From an uncultured Alphaproteobacteria bacterium (GTDB lineage Bacteria > Pseudomonadota > Alphaproteobacteria > Micavibrionales > Micavibrionaceae): 64,000 bases of DNA. Each line of letters starts with the position of its first letter. Position 1 is the stretch's first letter. The notes under the pieces are model-generated. The model worked only from the letters and a program-made list of their open reading frames with translations. It was not told the DNA's origin and made no database searches. Location: NCBI GenBank assembly GCA_946481075.1, contig CAMLMC010000001.1:248001-312000 (forward strand). Reading direction: 5' to 3'. Positions 1 to 9,314 of the stretch are shown here, piece by piece. The position numbers were made by a program, and so were the translations under genes.

Positions 1-2
1 GC

Positions 3-89
3 CATGTGGGGCTTCTTGCCGGAAGCCGGGCTGAAGGAATGGTGTGGAAGCCCATTGCCGATTGGTGCGCCGCGCAGCAGAAATCTTAA
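3..89 (+). CDS. C-terminal fragment of a PHA-synthase-like alpha/beta hydrolase
   Basis: Only the last 28 codons lie in the window; the gene enters from the left edge and ends in TAA at 87-89. The visible tail contains HVGLLAGSRA followed by VWKPIADW. This resembles the region around the last catalytic His and the C-terminal helix of PHA synthases (PhaC, class III-like) and related hydrolases. It lies 86 bp upstream of phaA and phaB on the same strand, as expected for a phaC-phaA-phaB operon. The family call rests on 28 residues plus context, so a depolymerase or another hydrolase is possible. Confidence 0.5.
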   Translation, partial: HVGLLAGSRAEGMVWKPIADWCAAQQKS

Positions 90-175
90 CTTTTTATCGG
101 TTGGCATCTTGAAATGGGGGGCGCACCGCCTTAATGTCGCTTTCAGAAATTCACCCCTTTTCCAAGGATGCCCCC

Positions 176-1378
176 ATGACCGATCCTATTGTTATCGTCG
201 CCGCAAAAAGAACCGCCATTGGTTCGTTCGGCGGCGCGTTTTCGAATGTTCCAGCCCACGACCTTGGCGCCACTGTCATCAAGACGGTTCTGGCCGATGC
301 GAAGGTGGATGCTGCGGAAGTGGACGAGGTAATCATGGGGCAGGTTCTGACCGCCATTCAGGGACAAAACCCGGCCCGCCGCGCTGCAATCCTTGCAGGA
401 TTGCCCAAAGAAAAAACGGCCATGACCATTAATCAGGTTTGCGGGTCCGGCCTTCGCGCCGTCGCTCTGGGTCTGCAATCGATTGCGAATGGCGATAGCG
501 ATATCGTTGTTGCAGGCGGTCAGGAGAATATGACGCTTTCACCGCACGCGGTCCAGCTCCGCTCCGGCGTTAAAATGGGCCCCGGCACACTGGCCGATAC
601 TATGATCATCGATGGCTTGTGGGATGCATTCAACGATTATCACATGGGCATCACGGCCGAAAATATTGCCGAAAAATTCGCGATTTCGCGTGAGGCCCAA
701 GATGAGTTTGCGGCGGGCTCACAGCAAAAGGCCGAGGCCGCCATCAAGGCCGGCAAATTCAAAGATGAAATCATTCCTGTGTCCGTAAAGGTCAAAAAGG
801 AAGAGGTTGCCATCGACAAGGATGAATTTCCGCGGGAAGGCGTCACCGCCGATGCGCTGGGCAAGCTCCGCCCCGCGTTCAAGGGCGATGGCTCGGTCAC
901 GGCGGGCAATGCGTCCGGATTGAATGATGGCGCGGCCGCGGTTGTGTTGATGCGCGAAAGTGAGGCCCGCAAGCGTGGTCTTACGCCATTTGCACGCATC
1001 GCATCATGGGCAACGGCAGGTGTTGATCCAGCCATCATGGGTACGGGACCTATACCGGCCTCGCAAAAGGCACTCAAGAAAGCCGGATGGGATGTGGCGG
1101 ACCTCGACCTCGTTGAATCCAACGAAGCGTTCGCCGCGCAGGCCTGCTGTGTTTTGAAAGAGCTGAAGCTTGATCCCGCCAAGGTCAACGTCAATGGCGG
1201 CGCTATTTCGCTGGGCCATCCGATCGGCGCATCGGGATGCCGTGTCCTTGTGACGTTGCTGCATGAAATGGCGCGCCGGAAAGCGCACAAAGGCCTTGTC
1301 ACGCTGTGCATCGGCGGCGGGATGGGGATTGCGATGTGTGTGGAGCGTGATGCGTCCGCCGACTGGAAAACACTTTAA
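176..1378 (+). CDS. phaA: Acetyl-CoA acetyltransferase (beta-ketothiolase)
   Basis: Biosynthetic thiolase that condenses two acetyl-CoA to acetoacetyl-CoA, the first step of poly-3-hydroxybutyrate synthesis. The 400-residue length is typical. The nucleophilic Cys sits in QVCGSG (Cys89), the catalytic His in [10 protein letters not shown] (His348) and the second Cys in TLCIGGGMG (Cys378). I start it at the ATG at 176 because AAGGA lies 7 bases upstream; an in-frame ATG at 134 would add 14 residues unlike the family. phaB follows after 15 bp, so the two are surely cotranscribed. Recognition of the family is firm. The PHB role is inferred from phaB and the upstream hydrolase tail. Confidence 0.95.
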   Translation: MTDPIVIVAAKRTAIGSFGGAFSNVPAHDLGATVIKTVLADAKVDAAEVDEVIMGQVLTAIQGQNPARRAAILAGLPKEKTAMTINQVCGSGLRAVALGLQSIANGDSDIVVAGGQENMTLSPHAVQLRSGVKMGPGTLADTMIIDGLWDAFNDYHMGITAENIAEKFAISREAQDEFAAGSQQKAEAAIKAGKFKDEIIPVSVKVKKEEVAIDKDEFPREGVTADALGKLRPAFKGDGSVTAGNASGLNDGAAAVVLMRESEARKRGLTPFARIASWATAGVDPAIMGTGPIPASQKALKKAGWDVADLDLVESNEAFAAQACCVLKELKLDPAKVNVNGGAISLGHPIGASGCRVLVTLLHEMARRKAHKGLVTLCIGGGMGIAMCVERDASADWKTL

Positions 1379-1393
1379 TTCAGGAAATTTATA

Positions 1394-2116
1394 ATGACAC
1401 AAGTTGCAATCGTCACAGGCGGAACCCGCGGCATAGGCCTTGAAATCACCAAGGGATTGATGGAGGCGGGGTATCAGGTGGCGGCCATTTATCATGGCAA
1501 TGATGACGCCGCCAGGGCCTGTGAACAACAGACCAATGCGCGGGCTTTTAAATTCGATGTGTCCGATTTCAATGCTTGTCAGGATGGCGTTGCAAAAATC
1601 GAGGCGGAGATGGGGCCGGTGGGCGTTTTGGTCAACAATGCCGGTATTACCCGCGATGGTATGATGCACAAAATGTCGGCGGACCTGTGGCATGAAGTCA
1701 TGGAAACCAACCTGACATCCTGTTTCAATATGAGCCGGGCCGTCATCAATGGCATGCGCGAACGCGGGTTTGGCCGCATTATTAATATCAGCTCGATTAA
1801 CGGGCAAAAGGGGCAATTCGGCCAGACCAATTATTCCGCGGCCAAGGCGGGCATGCTGGGCTTTACCAAGGCGCTGGCGCTTGAATCCGCCGCCAAAGGG
1901 ATTACGGTCAATGCCATATGCCCCGGCTATATCGCAACCGATATGACATCGTCCATGAAACAGGATGTTCTGGATTCCATCATCCGCCAGATTCCGGTGG
2001 CCCGCATGGGGACGCCGAAGGAAATCGCCGATATCGTGGCATTTTTGGCGTCTGATAAGGCCGGGTTCATCAACGGGTCAACCATTACCGCCAATGGCGG
2101 TCAATATATGGTGTAG
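1394..2116 (+). CDS. phaB: Acetoacetyl-CoA reductase
   Basis: Short-chain dehydrogenase/reductase of 240 residues that reduces acetoacetyl-CoA to (R)-3-hydroxybutyryl-CoA with NADPH. The N-terminal Rossmann motif TGGTRGIG is at about residues 8-15, NNAG at 81-84, and the catalytic Ser133/134, Tyr147 and Lys151 in NISS and NYSAAK. The stretch INGQKGQFGQTNYSAAK is the usual PhaB signature and distinguishes it from FabG. AGGAAA precedes the ATG. It is the third gene of the apparent pha operon and provides the monomer for PHA synthase. Confidence 0.95.
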   Translation: MTQVAIVTGGTRGIGLEITKGLMEAGYQVAAIYHGNDDAARACEQQTNARAFKFDVSDFNACQDGVAKIEAEMGPVGVLVNNAGITRDGMMHKMSADLWHEVMETNLTSCFNMSRAVINGMRERGFGRIINISSINGQKGQFGQTNYSAAKAGMLGFTKALALESAAKGITVNAICPGYIATDMTSSMKQDVLDSIIRQIPVARMGTPKEIADIVAFLASDKAGFINGSTITANGGQYMV

Positions 2117-2149
2117 TTTCGTTAACTTTCCCGTTGTACAATCGGGTGC

Positions 2150-2689
2150 ATGGGCCACAACACCCCCGTTTTTGACCGCCATTTTTATGGGCAAGGGCAG
2201 ATCATCCTGCGTGAAGGGGATGAAGGCGGCACCGCGTACCTGATTCAATCCGGTGAGGTTCTGGTCTTTGCCGAGAAGGATGGGGAGGAAGTCGAACTGG
2301 CCCGTCTATATACCGGCGATATCGTCGGGGAAATGGCGCTGATTTCCGATGGCGAGCGGACCGCGAATGTAAAAGCCGCCAAGGACACTACCCTGATTAC
2401 CATCAGCCGCCAGCAATTCGAAGACAAATTGCGCGAGAGCGACCCCACGATTCGCGCGATGATCCATATGCTGGCGCGGCGCATGATCAATGCCAACAAC
2501 ACGGTTCTGGATCGTAAGGCCGACACCCAGGATTTGAAGCGGACGGCGCAGGCCATTTACGATAATATTCATGAAGAACTCCCTGCGGCGCAGAAGCTTG
2601 CCTTCCATAACAAGGTCGCACCGCACCTGAAATGGTTCATCGAGGCGATTGAAGGTTTCGAAGACCGTTACAATGATCCTGCCGCTTGA
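2150..2689 (+). CDS. Cyclic nucleotide-binding domain protein
   Basis: A 179-residue protein with one Crp-like cyclic-nucleotide-binding beta-roll at about residues 8-115 (GQIILREGDEGGTAYLIQSGEV, shown here only as its pattern G..I..EGD.G..AY.I..G, then TGDIVGEMALISDGERTA). There is no helix-turn-helix after it. The C-terminal 60 residues are charged and helical. It is therefore probably a ligand-sensing module acting through a protein partner rather than a transcription factor. It begins 33 bp after phaB and may be in the same transcript. The ligand is unknown. Confidence 0.8.
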   Translation: MGHNTPVFDRHFYGQGQIILREGDEGGTAYLIQSGEVLVFAEKDGEEVELARLYTGDIVGEMALISDGERTANVKAAKDTTLITISRQQFEDKLRESDPTIRAMIHMLARRMINANNTVLDRKADTQDLKRTAQAIYDNIHEELPAAQKLAFHNKVAPHLKWFIEAIEGFEDRYNDPAA

Positions 2690-2788
2690 TTTTCGGCAAA
2701 AACGCACCCGAACTCTTTAAGTTTCAGCTTGTTAGGTCTATATAGAAGGGGCATTCGCCTTTTCTCACCGACTGGAGACCTGATTTTC

Positions 2789-5700
2789 ATGAAACGTATA
2801 TTCCTGATCGCCCTTGGCATTTTTGTTTTTCTTGTCGCGGCCTTGCTTGTGGGGCCGTCTTTCGTCGACTGGAACAAATATAAGCCTCAGATTATAGAGC
2901 AGGCAAAGACGGCGGCGGGATACGATGTAAAGATCGATGGTGATCTGTCGCTGGCCCTGATCCCTGCACCGCGACTGAAGATCGAAGGGTTAAGCGTTCT
3001 TGCCCCGCGTGGAAACGAGCCGGTCCTTTTGAACATGAAGCAGGCGGAGGTCAGCGTGAACCTGTTGCCCCTTATTGGCGGGGATATCGTGGTCGATACC
3101 GTGCGTTTCGTTAGTCCTGATATACGGCTGGAAGTCTTGCCGGACGGGACGAACTCATGGATGTCCGACAAGCTGTTGCAGGATCAAAACAGTGTCAGCG
3201 CGCCAGATGGTACACAGCCCGCGAAACCGGATTCCGATACGAAACAGATCGCTCTGGACGGCCTTGAAATTGTCGATGGGCGCATCCAATATGTGAACCG
3301 TCAGACGGGTCAATCCCGCTCTGCCGAAGACATTGACATGGGGATGAAGGCGGGTAGCCTGACCGGCCCCTTCACCATTGACGGGTCGTTGAAATACGGG
3401 GGGCAGGTTATCTCCGTGAAAGGTGATATCGACCAGTTCAAAGGCGAAAAGAAAGAAGCCCCAGTTGATTTGACCATTGCCCTGCCCGAAGGAAAGGCCA
3501 GTGCCGAATTCAAGGGCGTGGTGGCAACCGCCGCGCCAATGGAGCTTCAGGGGCAAATGGATATACGTGCCGACAACCTGGGCAGTGTCGTCGCCCTCGC
3601 CACGGGCGGCGAAGCGTCTCCTGCGCTTGCTAAAAAAATGACTTTCAGCGGTCTTGTAACCGCCAATGAGACCTCCCTGATGTCCAAGGATCTGGCCGTC
3701 GAATTCGGCGATACCAAGGGTGAGGGCAGCCTCCAGATTATGAACCTGAAGGCGCAAAACCCGGTTCAGGTGCTGGCCGACCTCGCTTTTGAAGGGACAA
3801 TTAATCTCGATACACTGGGGGGTAAAGGCGCCCCTCAGCAGAAAAGCGTGGAGGAGCGGGTTGCGAAGGGCGAATCCCTTGCCGCGGGCCCATCCTTTAT
3901 ACCGGAGACTCTCTCCCTGCCCATGCCGATTGACGCCGATATCCGTTTGAGCGCGGAAGGCGTGCAGACGGGCGGCAAGGTGATCAAAGGTGTTTCCGCG
4001 CAGATCATAAAAAAGGGGGCCGGTTTTGAAGCCGCATTCAAGGCATTGGAACTGCCCGGTAAGACAAGTGCCGACGCGAAGGTGTCCGGCCGCTTTGCGA
4101 CCTCCTCCAAATCCGGGGAGAAGGGGATCACCTATGCGGATCCCACTGTGACCTTTACGGCGGCGGGAACTTCAGAGCAGTTGCCGACTTTGCTGCGCGC
4201 CCTTGCGCCGGCCCAGGAAAAGAATGCTGCGCTGGAAATCTGGAAGACAGCACAATTCGATCTGGCCGGAACCATTACGCCGCGCACCATTGCTGCGCGA
4301 AATAGCACAGTTAAGCTCGATGATAGCACCTTTGGACTCGCAGCATCCTATACCCCTGCGGGGGCGGGCGGACGCCCCGACGTGTCGATCGACCTGACAT
4401 CCGACACCGTCAACATCGACCAGATACAATCCCGCCTGAGCGGCCAGAAGAAGCAGGCTGTGCAGCAGACGGCGGGTGAAACTGTTGATATGAAGAAGGC
4501 GCTGGAGCCTGTTCGCGCGGTCAATATCCCTATGAACATCAGTTTTGATTTGAGCGCACAAAAGGCAATCTACAATGCGCAAGAAATTACCGGTGTGCGC
4601 ATCAAGGGGAATGCGGCAGGTAGCAGCATCCGGTTTGACAATGCCTCTGCCCAAAATTTCATGGGGGCAACGGCAAGCCTGCAAGGGGCCGTCGGCAATC
4701 TGTCCGATCTTTCGGGCATTGATCTCAAATTCTACGGCAAGACCGGGGATGTCAAAAAATTGATGCAGTCATTGAACGTTGATAGCAGCAAAGTGCCGCA
4801 GCAAATAGGATCTGCCGAGGCAAATATCACGGCCAAAGGGCAGGCCGACAATCTAGCCTTTGACGCATCCGTTTCCGCGCTGGGCGGTGAGGCGGGGGCG
4901 AGCGGCACGATGACCGGCCTTTTGGACAAGCCTGCCTTCAGCAATCTGACCTTTGAGGCGAGCCATCCGAATTTCGTCAAGGCGGTCCAGATCGTCAATC
5001 CGGCCTTCCAGGGCGGCGATGGTCTACAACGGCCCTTCAGCATTCAGGCCAAGGCGACCAAGGACGGCGATGTCTACGACCTTCCGGATTTCAAGGCCAA
5101 TCTGGGGCCAACGGCCGTTTCAGGCAATCTGAAGGTCGGCACCGGCCAGCGGATGTCCATTTCCGGCGCCATCAATGCGGGCACGGTTCCGCTTGATAGT
5201 CTTTTGGGCGCCAAATCCGCACAAGGTGGCGGCGGTGCAGGGGGAGGCGTTTCGTCCGGGGGTGAAAAATGGTCGCGTGAGCCTATCGACACGCCGTGGA
5301 TGCAGACAACCGACATCGACCTGACTTTGAAAGCCAAGGCGATCACCTATGGCGGCTGGAACTTTACCGAGCCGCACACCAGAATTACCCTGAAAGGCGG
5401 AACGTTGACGGTTGATAATCTGGAGGCCGGCTTGTTCGGCGGGAACGCAACACTGAATGCCAAAGTGCAGGATCCGGCCGATGCCAAGCAGCCGCTCAGC
5501 CTTGCGATCCAGTCCAAGATGGCCAACGTGGCGCTAGAGCCGCTCGCTTATGCCATGAGCGGGTCAAACCGCCTGAAGGCCAGCGGGGATGTGAACCTTG
5601 ATCTGGATGTCCAGGGAACCGGCCTGAGCCCCCATGCACTTGTTAGCGCGCTCAAAGGAAACGCGAACCTGAACGGCACGGATGTCATTCTGAAAGGCTT

Positions 5701-6358
5701 TGATATGGCGCAACTGGCGCTGGCCTTTGTCGATACCGGTAAGCCGCTGGACCGTCTGAACAGCATCGTCGGCGGTGCAGTGAGCGGCGGTGAGACTCGT
5801 TTCGATACGGTCAAAGGGGCCTATGATATTCAGTCGGGGATCGTGAATATCACCTCCATGGCCATGGATGGGCCAGCAGCCACCGTGGCCTCAACCGGCA
5901 ATGTGAATCTGCCGGCCTGGACTATCGACACCAATCATAAGGTCACATTGAAACAAGCCAAGGACACGGCAGATGGTACCTTCAATGTCGCGATCAAGGG
6001 CTCGCTTTCGAACCCCGGCAACACTTTCGGACGCGGCCTGTTCAACGACATCATCACACGCCGCGCACAGCAGAAAGTCATGGAAAAGCTGCCCGATGTT
6101 CTGGGGGATGACCTGGGCGGAAAATTACAGGATCTTGGTATCTTGCCTAAGAAGCAAGCGCCGGTCGCGCCTGTGCCCGCGCCAGCGCCTACTGCACCTG
6201 CGCCATCTACGCCCGATGCGGTGGCCCCTGTGACGCCAGACGCACCGAATGCTGCGCCGGCGGAAAGCGCACCAGCGCCTGCACCGGCACCTCAGCCAAC
6301 CCCGGAAGAGGAGGCCCAAAAGGCAGTGGAAGGGCTTTTGAAGGGCCTTATGGAGTAG
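2789..6358 (+). CDS. Large AsmA-family envelope protein
   Basis: A 1189-residue inner-membrane-anchored periplasmic protein. A single N-terminal membrane segment at about residues 4-25 is followed by the characteristic AsmA start (FVDWNKYKPQI...A...G). Repetitive beta-rich sequence follows, and an AsmA C-terminal region lies at about 880-1100. The last 90 residues are a proline/alanine-rich tail ending in a short helix. AsmA-like proteins are thought to bridge the periplasm and move phospholipids to the outer membrane. I start at the ATG at 2789, with GGAGA 10 bases upstream; a start at 2729 would place 20 non-hydrophobic residues before the membrane anchor. The last 11 bases overlap the convergent ribbon-helix-helix gene. 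Confidence 0.85.
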   Translation: MKRIFLIALGIFVFLVAALLVGPSFVDWNKYKPQIIEQAKTAAGYDVKIDGDLSLALIPAPRLKIEGLSVLAPRGNEPVLLNMKQAEVSVNLLPLIGGDIVVDTVRFVSPDIRLEVLPDGTNSWMSDKLLQDQNSVSAPDGTQPAKPDSDTKQIALDGLEIVDGRIQYVNRQTGQSRSAEDIDMGMKAGSLTGPFTIDGSLKYGGQVISVKGDIDQFKGEKKEAPVDLTIALPEGKASAEFKGVVATAAPMELQGQMDIRADNLGSVVALATGGEASPALAKKMTFSGLVTANETSLMSKDLAVEFGDTKGEGSLQIMNLKAQNPVQVLADLAFEGTINLDTLGGKGAPQQKSVEERVAKGESLAAGPSFIPETLSLPMPIDADIRLSAEGVQTGGKVIKGVSAQIIKKGAGFEAAFKALELPGKTSADAKVSGRFATSSKSGEKGITYADPTVTFTAAGTSEQLPTLLRALAPAQEKNAALEIWKTAQFDLAGTITPRTIAARNSTVKLDDSTFGLAASYTPAGAGGRPDVSIDLTSDTVNIDQIQSRLSGQKKQAVQQTAGETVDMKKALEPVRAVNIPMNISFDLSAQKAIYNAQEITGVRIKGNAAGSSIRFDNASAQNFMGATASLQGAVGNLSDLSGIDLKFYGKTGDVKKLMQSLNVDSSKVPQQIGSAEANITAKGQADNLAFDASVSALGGEAGASGTMTGLLDKPAFSNLTFEASHPNFVKAVQIVNPAFQGGDGLQRPFSIQAKATKDGDVYDLPDFKANLGPTAVSGNLKVGTGQRMSISGAINAGTVPLDSLLGAKSAQGGGGAGGGVSSGGEKWSREPIDTPWMQTTDIDLTLKAKAITYGGWNFTEPHTRITLKGGTLTVDNLEAGLFGGNATLNAKVQDPADAKQPLSLAIQSKMANVALEPLAYAMSGSNRLKASGDVNLDLDVQGTGLSPHALVSALKGNANLNGTDVILKGFDMAQLALAFVDTGKPLDRLNSIVGGAVSGGETRFDTVKGAYDIQSGIVNITSMAMDGPAATVASTGNVNLPAWTIDTNHKVTLKQAKDTADGTFNVAIKGSLSNPGNTFGRGLFNDIITRRAQQKVMEKLPDVLGDDLGGKLQDLGILPKKQAPVAPVPAPAPTAPAPSTPDAVAPVTPDAPNAAPAESAPAPAPAPQPTPEEEAQKAVEGLLKGLME

Positions 6359-6578
6359 TGCGGGATTTGAGGAAATCGAGGACGTAAAGCCGAAGGGCGC
6401 TGGACAGATTGGTCCCGCGCCCTTCGTCTATGGAGGTTACCAAAGCGGTTATGCTGCGTCCCTCGGTCCGTGCTATATCCTGCAGCAATTCCCAAAAGGC
6501 AGGTTCCAATGACACGCTGGTCATATGCCCTGCGATACGGACGGAATATTTGCGGACCTTATCGGAGGGCGCGGCCAA
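6348..6578 (-). CDS. Ribbon-helix-helix domain protein (RHH_4 type)
   Basis: Small protein of about 76 residues matching the alphaproteobacterial RHH_4 pattern: a strand (KYSVRIAGHMTSVSLEP), then a helix (FWELLQDIA) and a second helix (SITALVTSIDEGRG). The predicted role is a DNA-binding regulator or ribbon-helix-helix adaptor; the target is unknown. The start is uncertain. A TTG at 6578, just past the fumC stop and with AAGG upstream, gives a family-like N-terminus. An ATG at 6620 would overlap the end of fumC by 40 bases. It follows fumC on the same strand and its tail overlaps the end of the convergent AsmA gene. Confidence 0.75.
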   Translation of the reverse strand: MAAPSDKVRKYSVRIAGHMTSVSLEPAFWELLQDIARTEGRSITALVTSIDEGRGTNLSSALRLYVLDFLKSRTTP

Positions 6579-6580
6579 AA

Positions 6581-7999
6581 TTATGCCCTTGGCTTGATCA
6601 TGTCTTCGGGGCGGACCCATTCATCGAACTGTTCGGAGGTGAGCAGGCCGAGCGCAATGCCCGCCTCTTTAAGCGATGTGCCCTCCGCGTGCGCCTTTTT
6701 GGCGATTTTGGCGGCGTTGTCATAACCGATATACGGGTTCAGGGATGTTACCAGCATCAAGGAATTTTCCATGAGGTATTTGATGCGGGGCAGGTTCGGC
6801 TCCACGCCGACCAGGCAATTGTCGGTAAAGCTTCGTGCCGCATCGGCCAGCAGGCGGATCGATTGCAGCACATTATAGATAATGACCGGTTTATAGACGT
6901 TCAGTTCGAAATGGCCCTGACTGCCCGCCACAGTGATCGCGACATGGTTGCCCATCACCTGCGCGCAAACCATGGTCATGGCTTCGCACTGGGTCGGGTT
7001 GACTTTACCGGGCATAATAGACGACCCCGGCTCGTTTTCAGGGAGCATGATTTCACCAATGCCCGACCGTGGGCCAGAGGCGAGCAGGCGGATATCGTTC
7101 GCGATCTTCATAAACGATACCGCGAGCACATTGAGCATGCCGGATAGTTCAACAAGCGCGTCATGAGTGGCAAGGGCCTCGAACTTGTTCTCGGCCGTTA
7201 CAAAATCGATGCCTGTAATTTGGGAGACCTCTTTGGCAAAACGCTCAGGGAAGCCGACCTTGCAGTTAATGCCCGTGCCGACCGCCGTGCCGCCCTGCGC
7301 CAGTTGTAAGACGCTCGGCAACGCGCGCTTGATGCGTTCGATCCCATACTGGATTTGTGCAGCATAGCCGGAGAATTCCTGCCCCAGCGTGAGCGGCGTG
7401 GCATCCTGAAGATGCGTGCGGCCATTCTTTACGATGTCTTTGAATTCTTTGGATTTTGCATCCATTGCTGCGTGAATCCGTTCAAGGGATGGCAGCAAAT
7501 CATGCACAACCTGTTCCGCCGCAGCGATATGCATGGCGGTGGGGAAGGAGTCATTGGACGACTGGCCCATATTCACGTGATCATTCGGGTGAACGGGGGA
7601 TTTACCACCGCGCTTGCCGCCGAGAAGTTCGTTGGCGCGGCTCGCGATCACCTCATTCGCATTCATATTTGTCTGTGTGCCGGAGCCGGTTTGCCAGACG
7701 GCGAGCGGGAATTGATCGGCCAATGTGCCGTCGATCACTTCATCGGCGGCCTGCAAAATCGCCTGCGCCAGTTTTGCATCAAGAACGCCGAGCGCAAGGT
7801 TGGCCGCGGCAGAGGCTTTCTTTTGAATACCGAAGGCGCGGACCAGCGGGGCCGGCATTTTTTCCGTTCCTATATCGAAGTTTTGCAAGGATCGCTGCGT
7901 TTGCGCGGCCCAGTAAGCATCGGCGGGAACTTCGATTTCCCCAAAGGAATCGGTCTCGATCCGGACTTCGTTCGGGGCGGTATGGGTGGCTGGTTTCAT
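6581..7999 (-). CDS. fumC: Fumarate hydratase class II
   Basis: TCA-cycle enzyme interconverting fumarate and malate; 472 residues, iron-independent class II. The superfamily signature [11 protein letters not shown] is at residues 325-335, the substrate-site [10 protein letters not shown] at 193-202 with His196, and the [14 protein letters not shown] block at 104-117. All three are diagnostic for fumarase and separate it from aspartase or argininosuccinate lyase. It lies on the minus strand 9 bp downstream of purK and may be transcribed from purK. Confidence 0.97.
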   Translation of the reverse strand: MKPATHTAPNEVRIETDSFGEIEVPADAYWAAQTQRSLQNFDIGTEKMPAPLVRAFGIQKKASAAANLALGVLDAKLAQAILQAADEVIDGTLADQFPLAVWQTGSGTQTNMNANEVIASRANELLGGKRGGKSPVHPNDHVNMGQSSNDSFPTAMHIAAAEQVVHDLLPSLERIHAAMDAKSKEFKDIVKNGRTHLQDATPLTLGQEFSGYAAQIQYGIERIKRALPSVLQLAQGGTAVGTGINCKVGFPERFAKEVSQITGIDFVTAENKFEALATHDALVELSGMLNVLAVSFMKIANDIRLLASGPRSGIGEIMLPENEPGSSIMPGKVNPTQCEAMTMVCAQVMGNHVAITVAGSQGHFELNVYKPVIIYNVLQSIRLLADAARSFTDNCLVGVEPNLPRIKYLMENSLMLVTSLNPYIGYDNAAKIAKKAHAEGTSLKEAGIALGLLTSEQFDEWVRPEDMIKPRA

Positions 8000-8008
8000 C
8001 GGTCTTTC

Positions 8009-9076
8009 CTATTTGGTTTTGAGTAAATTTACATGACCCATCTTGCGTCCCTCGCGCGCTTCCTCTTTTCCATAGAGATGCACGCAGGCGCCGGGCGTCT
8101 TATAATAGTCAGGGAGTTTCAGGATGTCATCCCCGATCAGGTTCACCATTTCGACATCGGTGTGCTGAATCGGTTTGGCCAGCGGCAGGCCACAGACCGC
8201 CCTGACATGCTGTTCGAATTGCGATACGGTGCAGGCATCCATGGTCCAGTGGCCGGAGTTGTGAGTGCGTGGTGCAATCTCGTTCGCGAGGATCTCTCCG
8301 CTTTTCGAAACGAACAGTTCCAGAGCCAGTACCCCGATCAGGTTGACCCGTTGCGAAAGTCGCACGGCCATATCGATCATTTTTTCTTTTACTTCGTCCG
8401 GAATAGGGGCGGGCGAGACGGTTTTAGACAGGATATGATTTTTATGTTCATTGACGACCGGCGGGAAGGCCTCTATGCTTCCAAATACGTCCCGCGCGAC
8501 GATGACCGAGGCTTCATAAGCGAAATCAATTATTCCTTCTATAATGGCCTCATTGGTCTGTAATTTTGGCCAATTTTCAACGCTATCGCTTCCAAGTTTA
8601 TGTTTTAATTGCCCTTTTCCATCATAACCGAAACGTGCCGTCTTTACGATGCATTCTGACACTTCCCATCGGCGCAAAACAGCGTCAATGTCTTCCGCAC
8701 TGTGTGCAGGGGCCCAGGGCGCTGTCGGAATGCCAATAGCATTCAAAAATTGCTTTTCTTTCAAACGGTTCTGCGAAACGCGCAATAGATTTGCATCCGG
8801 ATAGACGGGTTTGATGGCCGTTAAAAACTCAACAGTTTCAATAGGGATATTCTCAAATTCATAAGAAATGACATCAACAGATTGCGCAAACGCCTTTAAA
8901 GCATTCTGGTCTTCATAATCCGCGCGTGTGAAACGGTCGGTGACGAGCGAAGCGGGGCAGTTTCCTTCTGGACAGTAGATATGTGTTTTAATCCCCAGCC
9001 GTGCGGCCGCCAATGCCGACATTCGGCCCAATTGGCCGCCACCGAGAATGCCCAAGATTTTGGATTCTGCTTTCAT
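8009..9076 (-). CDS. purK: 5-(carboxyamino)imidazole ribonucleotide synthase
   Basis: ATP-grasp enzyme of purine synthesis that carboxylates AIR to N5-CAIR using ATP and bicarbonate. The 355 residues begin with the biotin-carboxylase-like N-terminal motif LGGGQLGRM (11-19). Central ATP-grasp motifs follow (KTARFGYDGKGQ, EGIIDFAYEASVIVARD), and the C-terminal block NEIAPRTHNSGHWTMDA is typical of PurK. Its partner purE lies upstream on the same strand, but 238 bp and a terminator separate them. purK therefore probably has its own promoter in that gap. Confidence 0.95.
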   Translation of the reverse strand: MKAESKILGILGGGQLGRMSALAAARLGIKTHIYCPEGNCPASLVTDRFTRADYEDQNALKAFAQSVDVISYEFENIPIETVEFLTAIKPVYPDANLLRVSQNRLKEKQFLNAIGIPTAPWAPAHSAEDIDAVLRRWEVSECIVKTARFGYDGKGQLKHKLGSDSVENWPKLQTNEAIIEGIIDFAYEASVIVARDVFGSIEAFPPVVNEHKNHILSKTVSPAPIPDEVKEKMIDMAVRLSQRVNLIGVLALELFVSKSGEILANEIAPRTHNSGHWTMDACTVSQFEQHVRAVCGLPLAKPIQHTDVEMVNLIGDDILKLPDYYKTPGACVHLYGKEEAREGRKMGHVNLLKTK

Positions 9077-9095
9077 ATCCGATAATTAACCATAT

Positions 9096-9111
9096 TGTTT
9101 CACGTGAAAAA
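9096..9111. other. parS-like centromere site
   Basis: The 16 bases here match the conserved bacterial parS palindrome TGTTTCACGTGAAACA at 15 of 16 positions; only the penultimate base differs (A for C). parS binds ParB and usually lies near the chromosomal origin. The site is intergenic, just upstream of purK. I saw no other comparable site in the window. Function is inferred from the match only. Confidence 0.6.
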
Positions 9112-9151
9112 TGAGGAAGATGGCGATGTTTCCGCCATATTACAAGACATG

Positions 9152-9243
9152 TGTGGAAAAGCAATCCACATATCCACAGGTGCAATGCGCCTATTTTAGC
9201 GCCCTGAACGTTTCAAAATCACGATGGTTTGCTTTGTGGATTT
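9152..9243. other. Cluster of DnaA-box-like 9-mers
   Basis: Four near-matches to the DnaA box TGTGGATAA / TTATCCACA: TGTGGAAAA at 9152-9160 (one mismatch), CAATCCACA at 9162-9170 (two), ATATCCACA at 9170-9178 (one) and TGTGGATTT at 9235-9243 (two). They sit 40-130 bp from the parS-like site in the purK-purE gap. This might be an origin-associated or DnaA-regulated region. None of the boxes is perfect and no clear AT-rich unwinding element is visible. Confidence 0.35.
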
Positions 9244-9263
9244 TTAGGAGGATAACCAAAGAA

Positions 9264-9290
9264 CAAAAGGCCGCTCTTCAGCGGCCTGAA
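9264..9290 (-). terminator. Rho-independent terminator of purE
   Basis: Eight-base stem AGGCCGCT / AGCGGCCT with a four-base loop (9268-9287). On the minus strand it is followed by TTTTGTTC. It starts 25 bp past the purE stop, so it ends the DUF465-purE transcript before purK. Confidence 0.8.
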
Positions 9291-9314
9291 TTATGCCGTG
9301 CGAGGGGGTAGCTA

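Noticed and set aside
640..1311. Long minus-strand frame opposite phaA
   Set aside because: Codon-shadow of a clear thiolase gene; no family features and no ribosome-binding site. Similar antisense frames in ilvD, parC, asmA and hppA were dropped for the same reason.
7569..7584. CACGTG palindrome as a second parS
   Set aside because: Only 9 of 16 positions match parS and it lies within fumC coding sequence.
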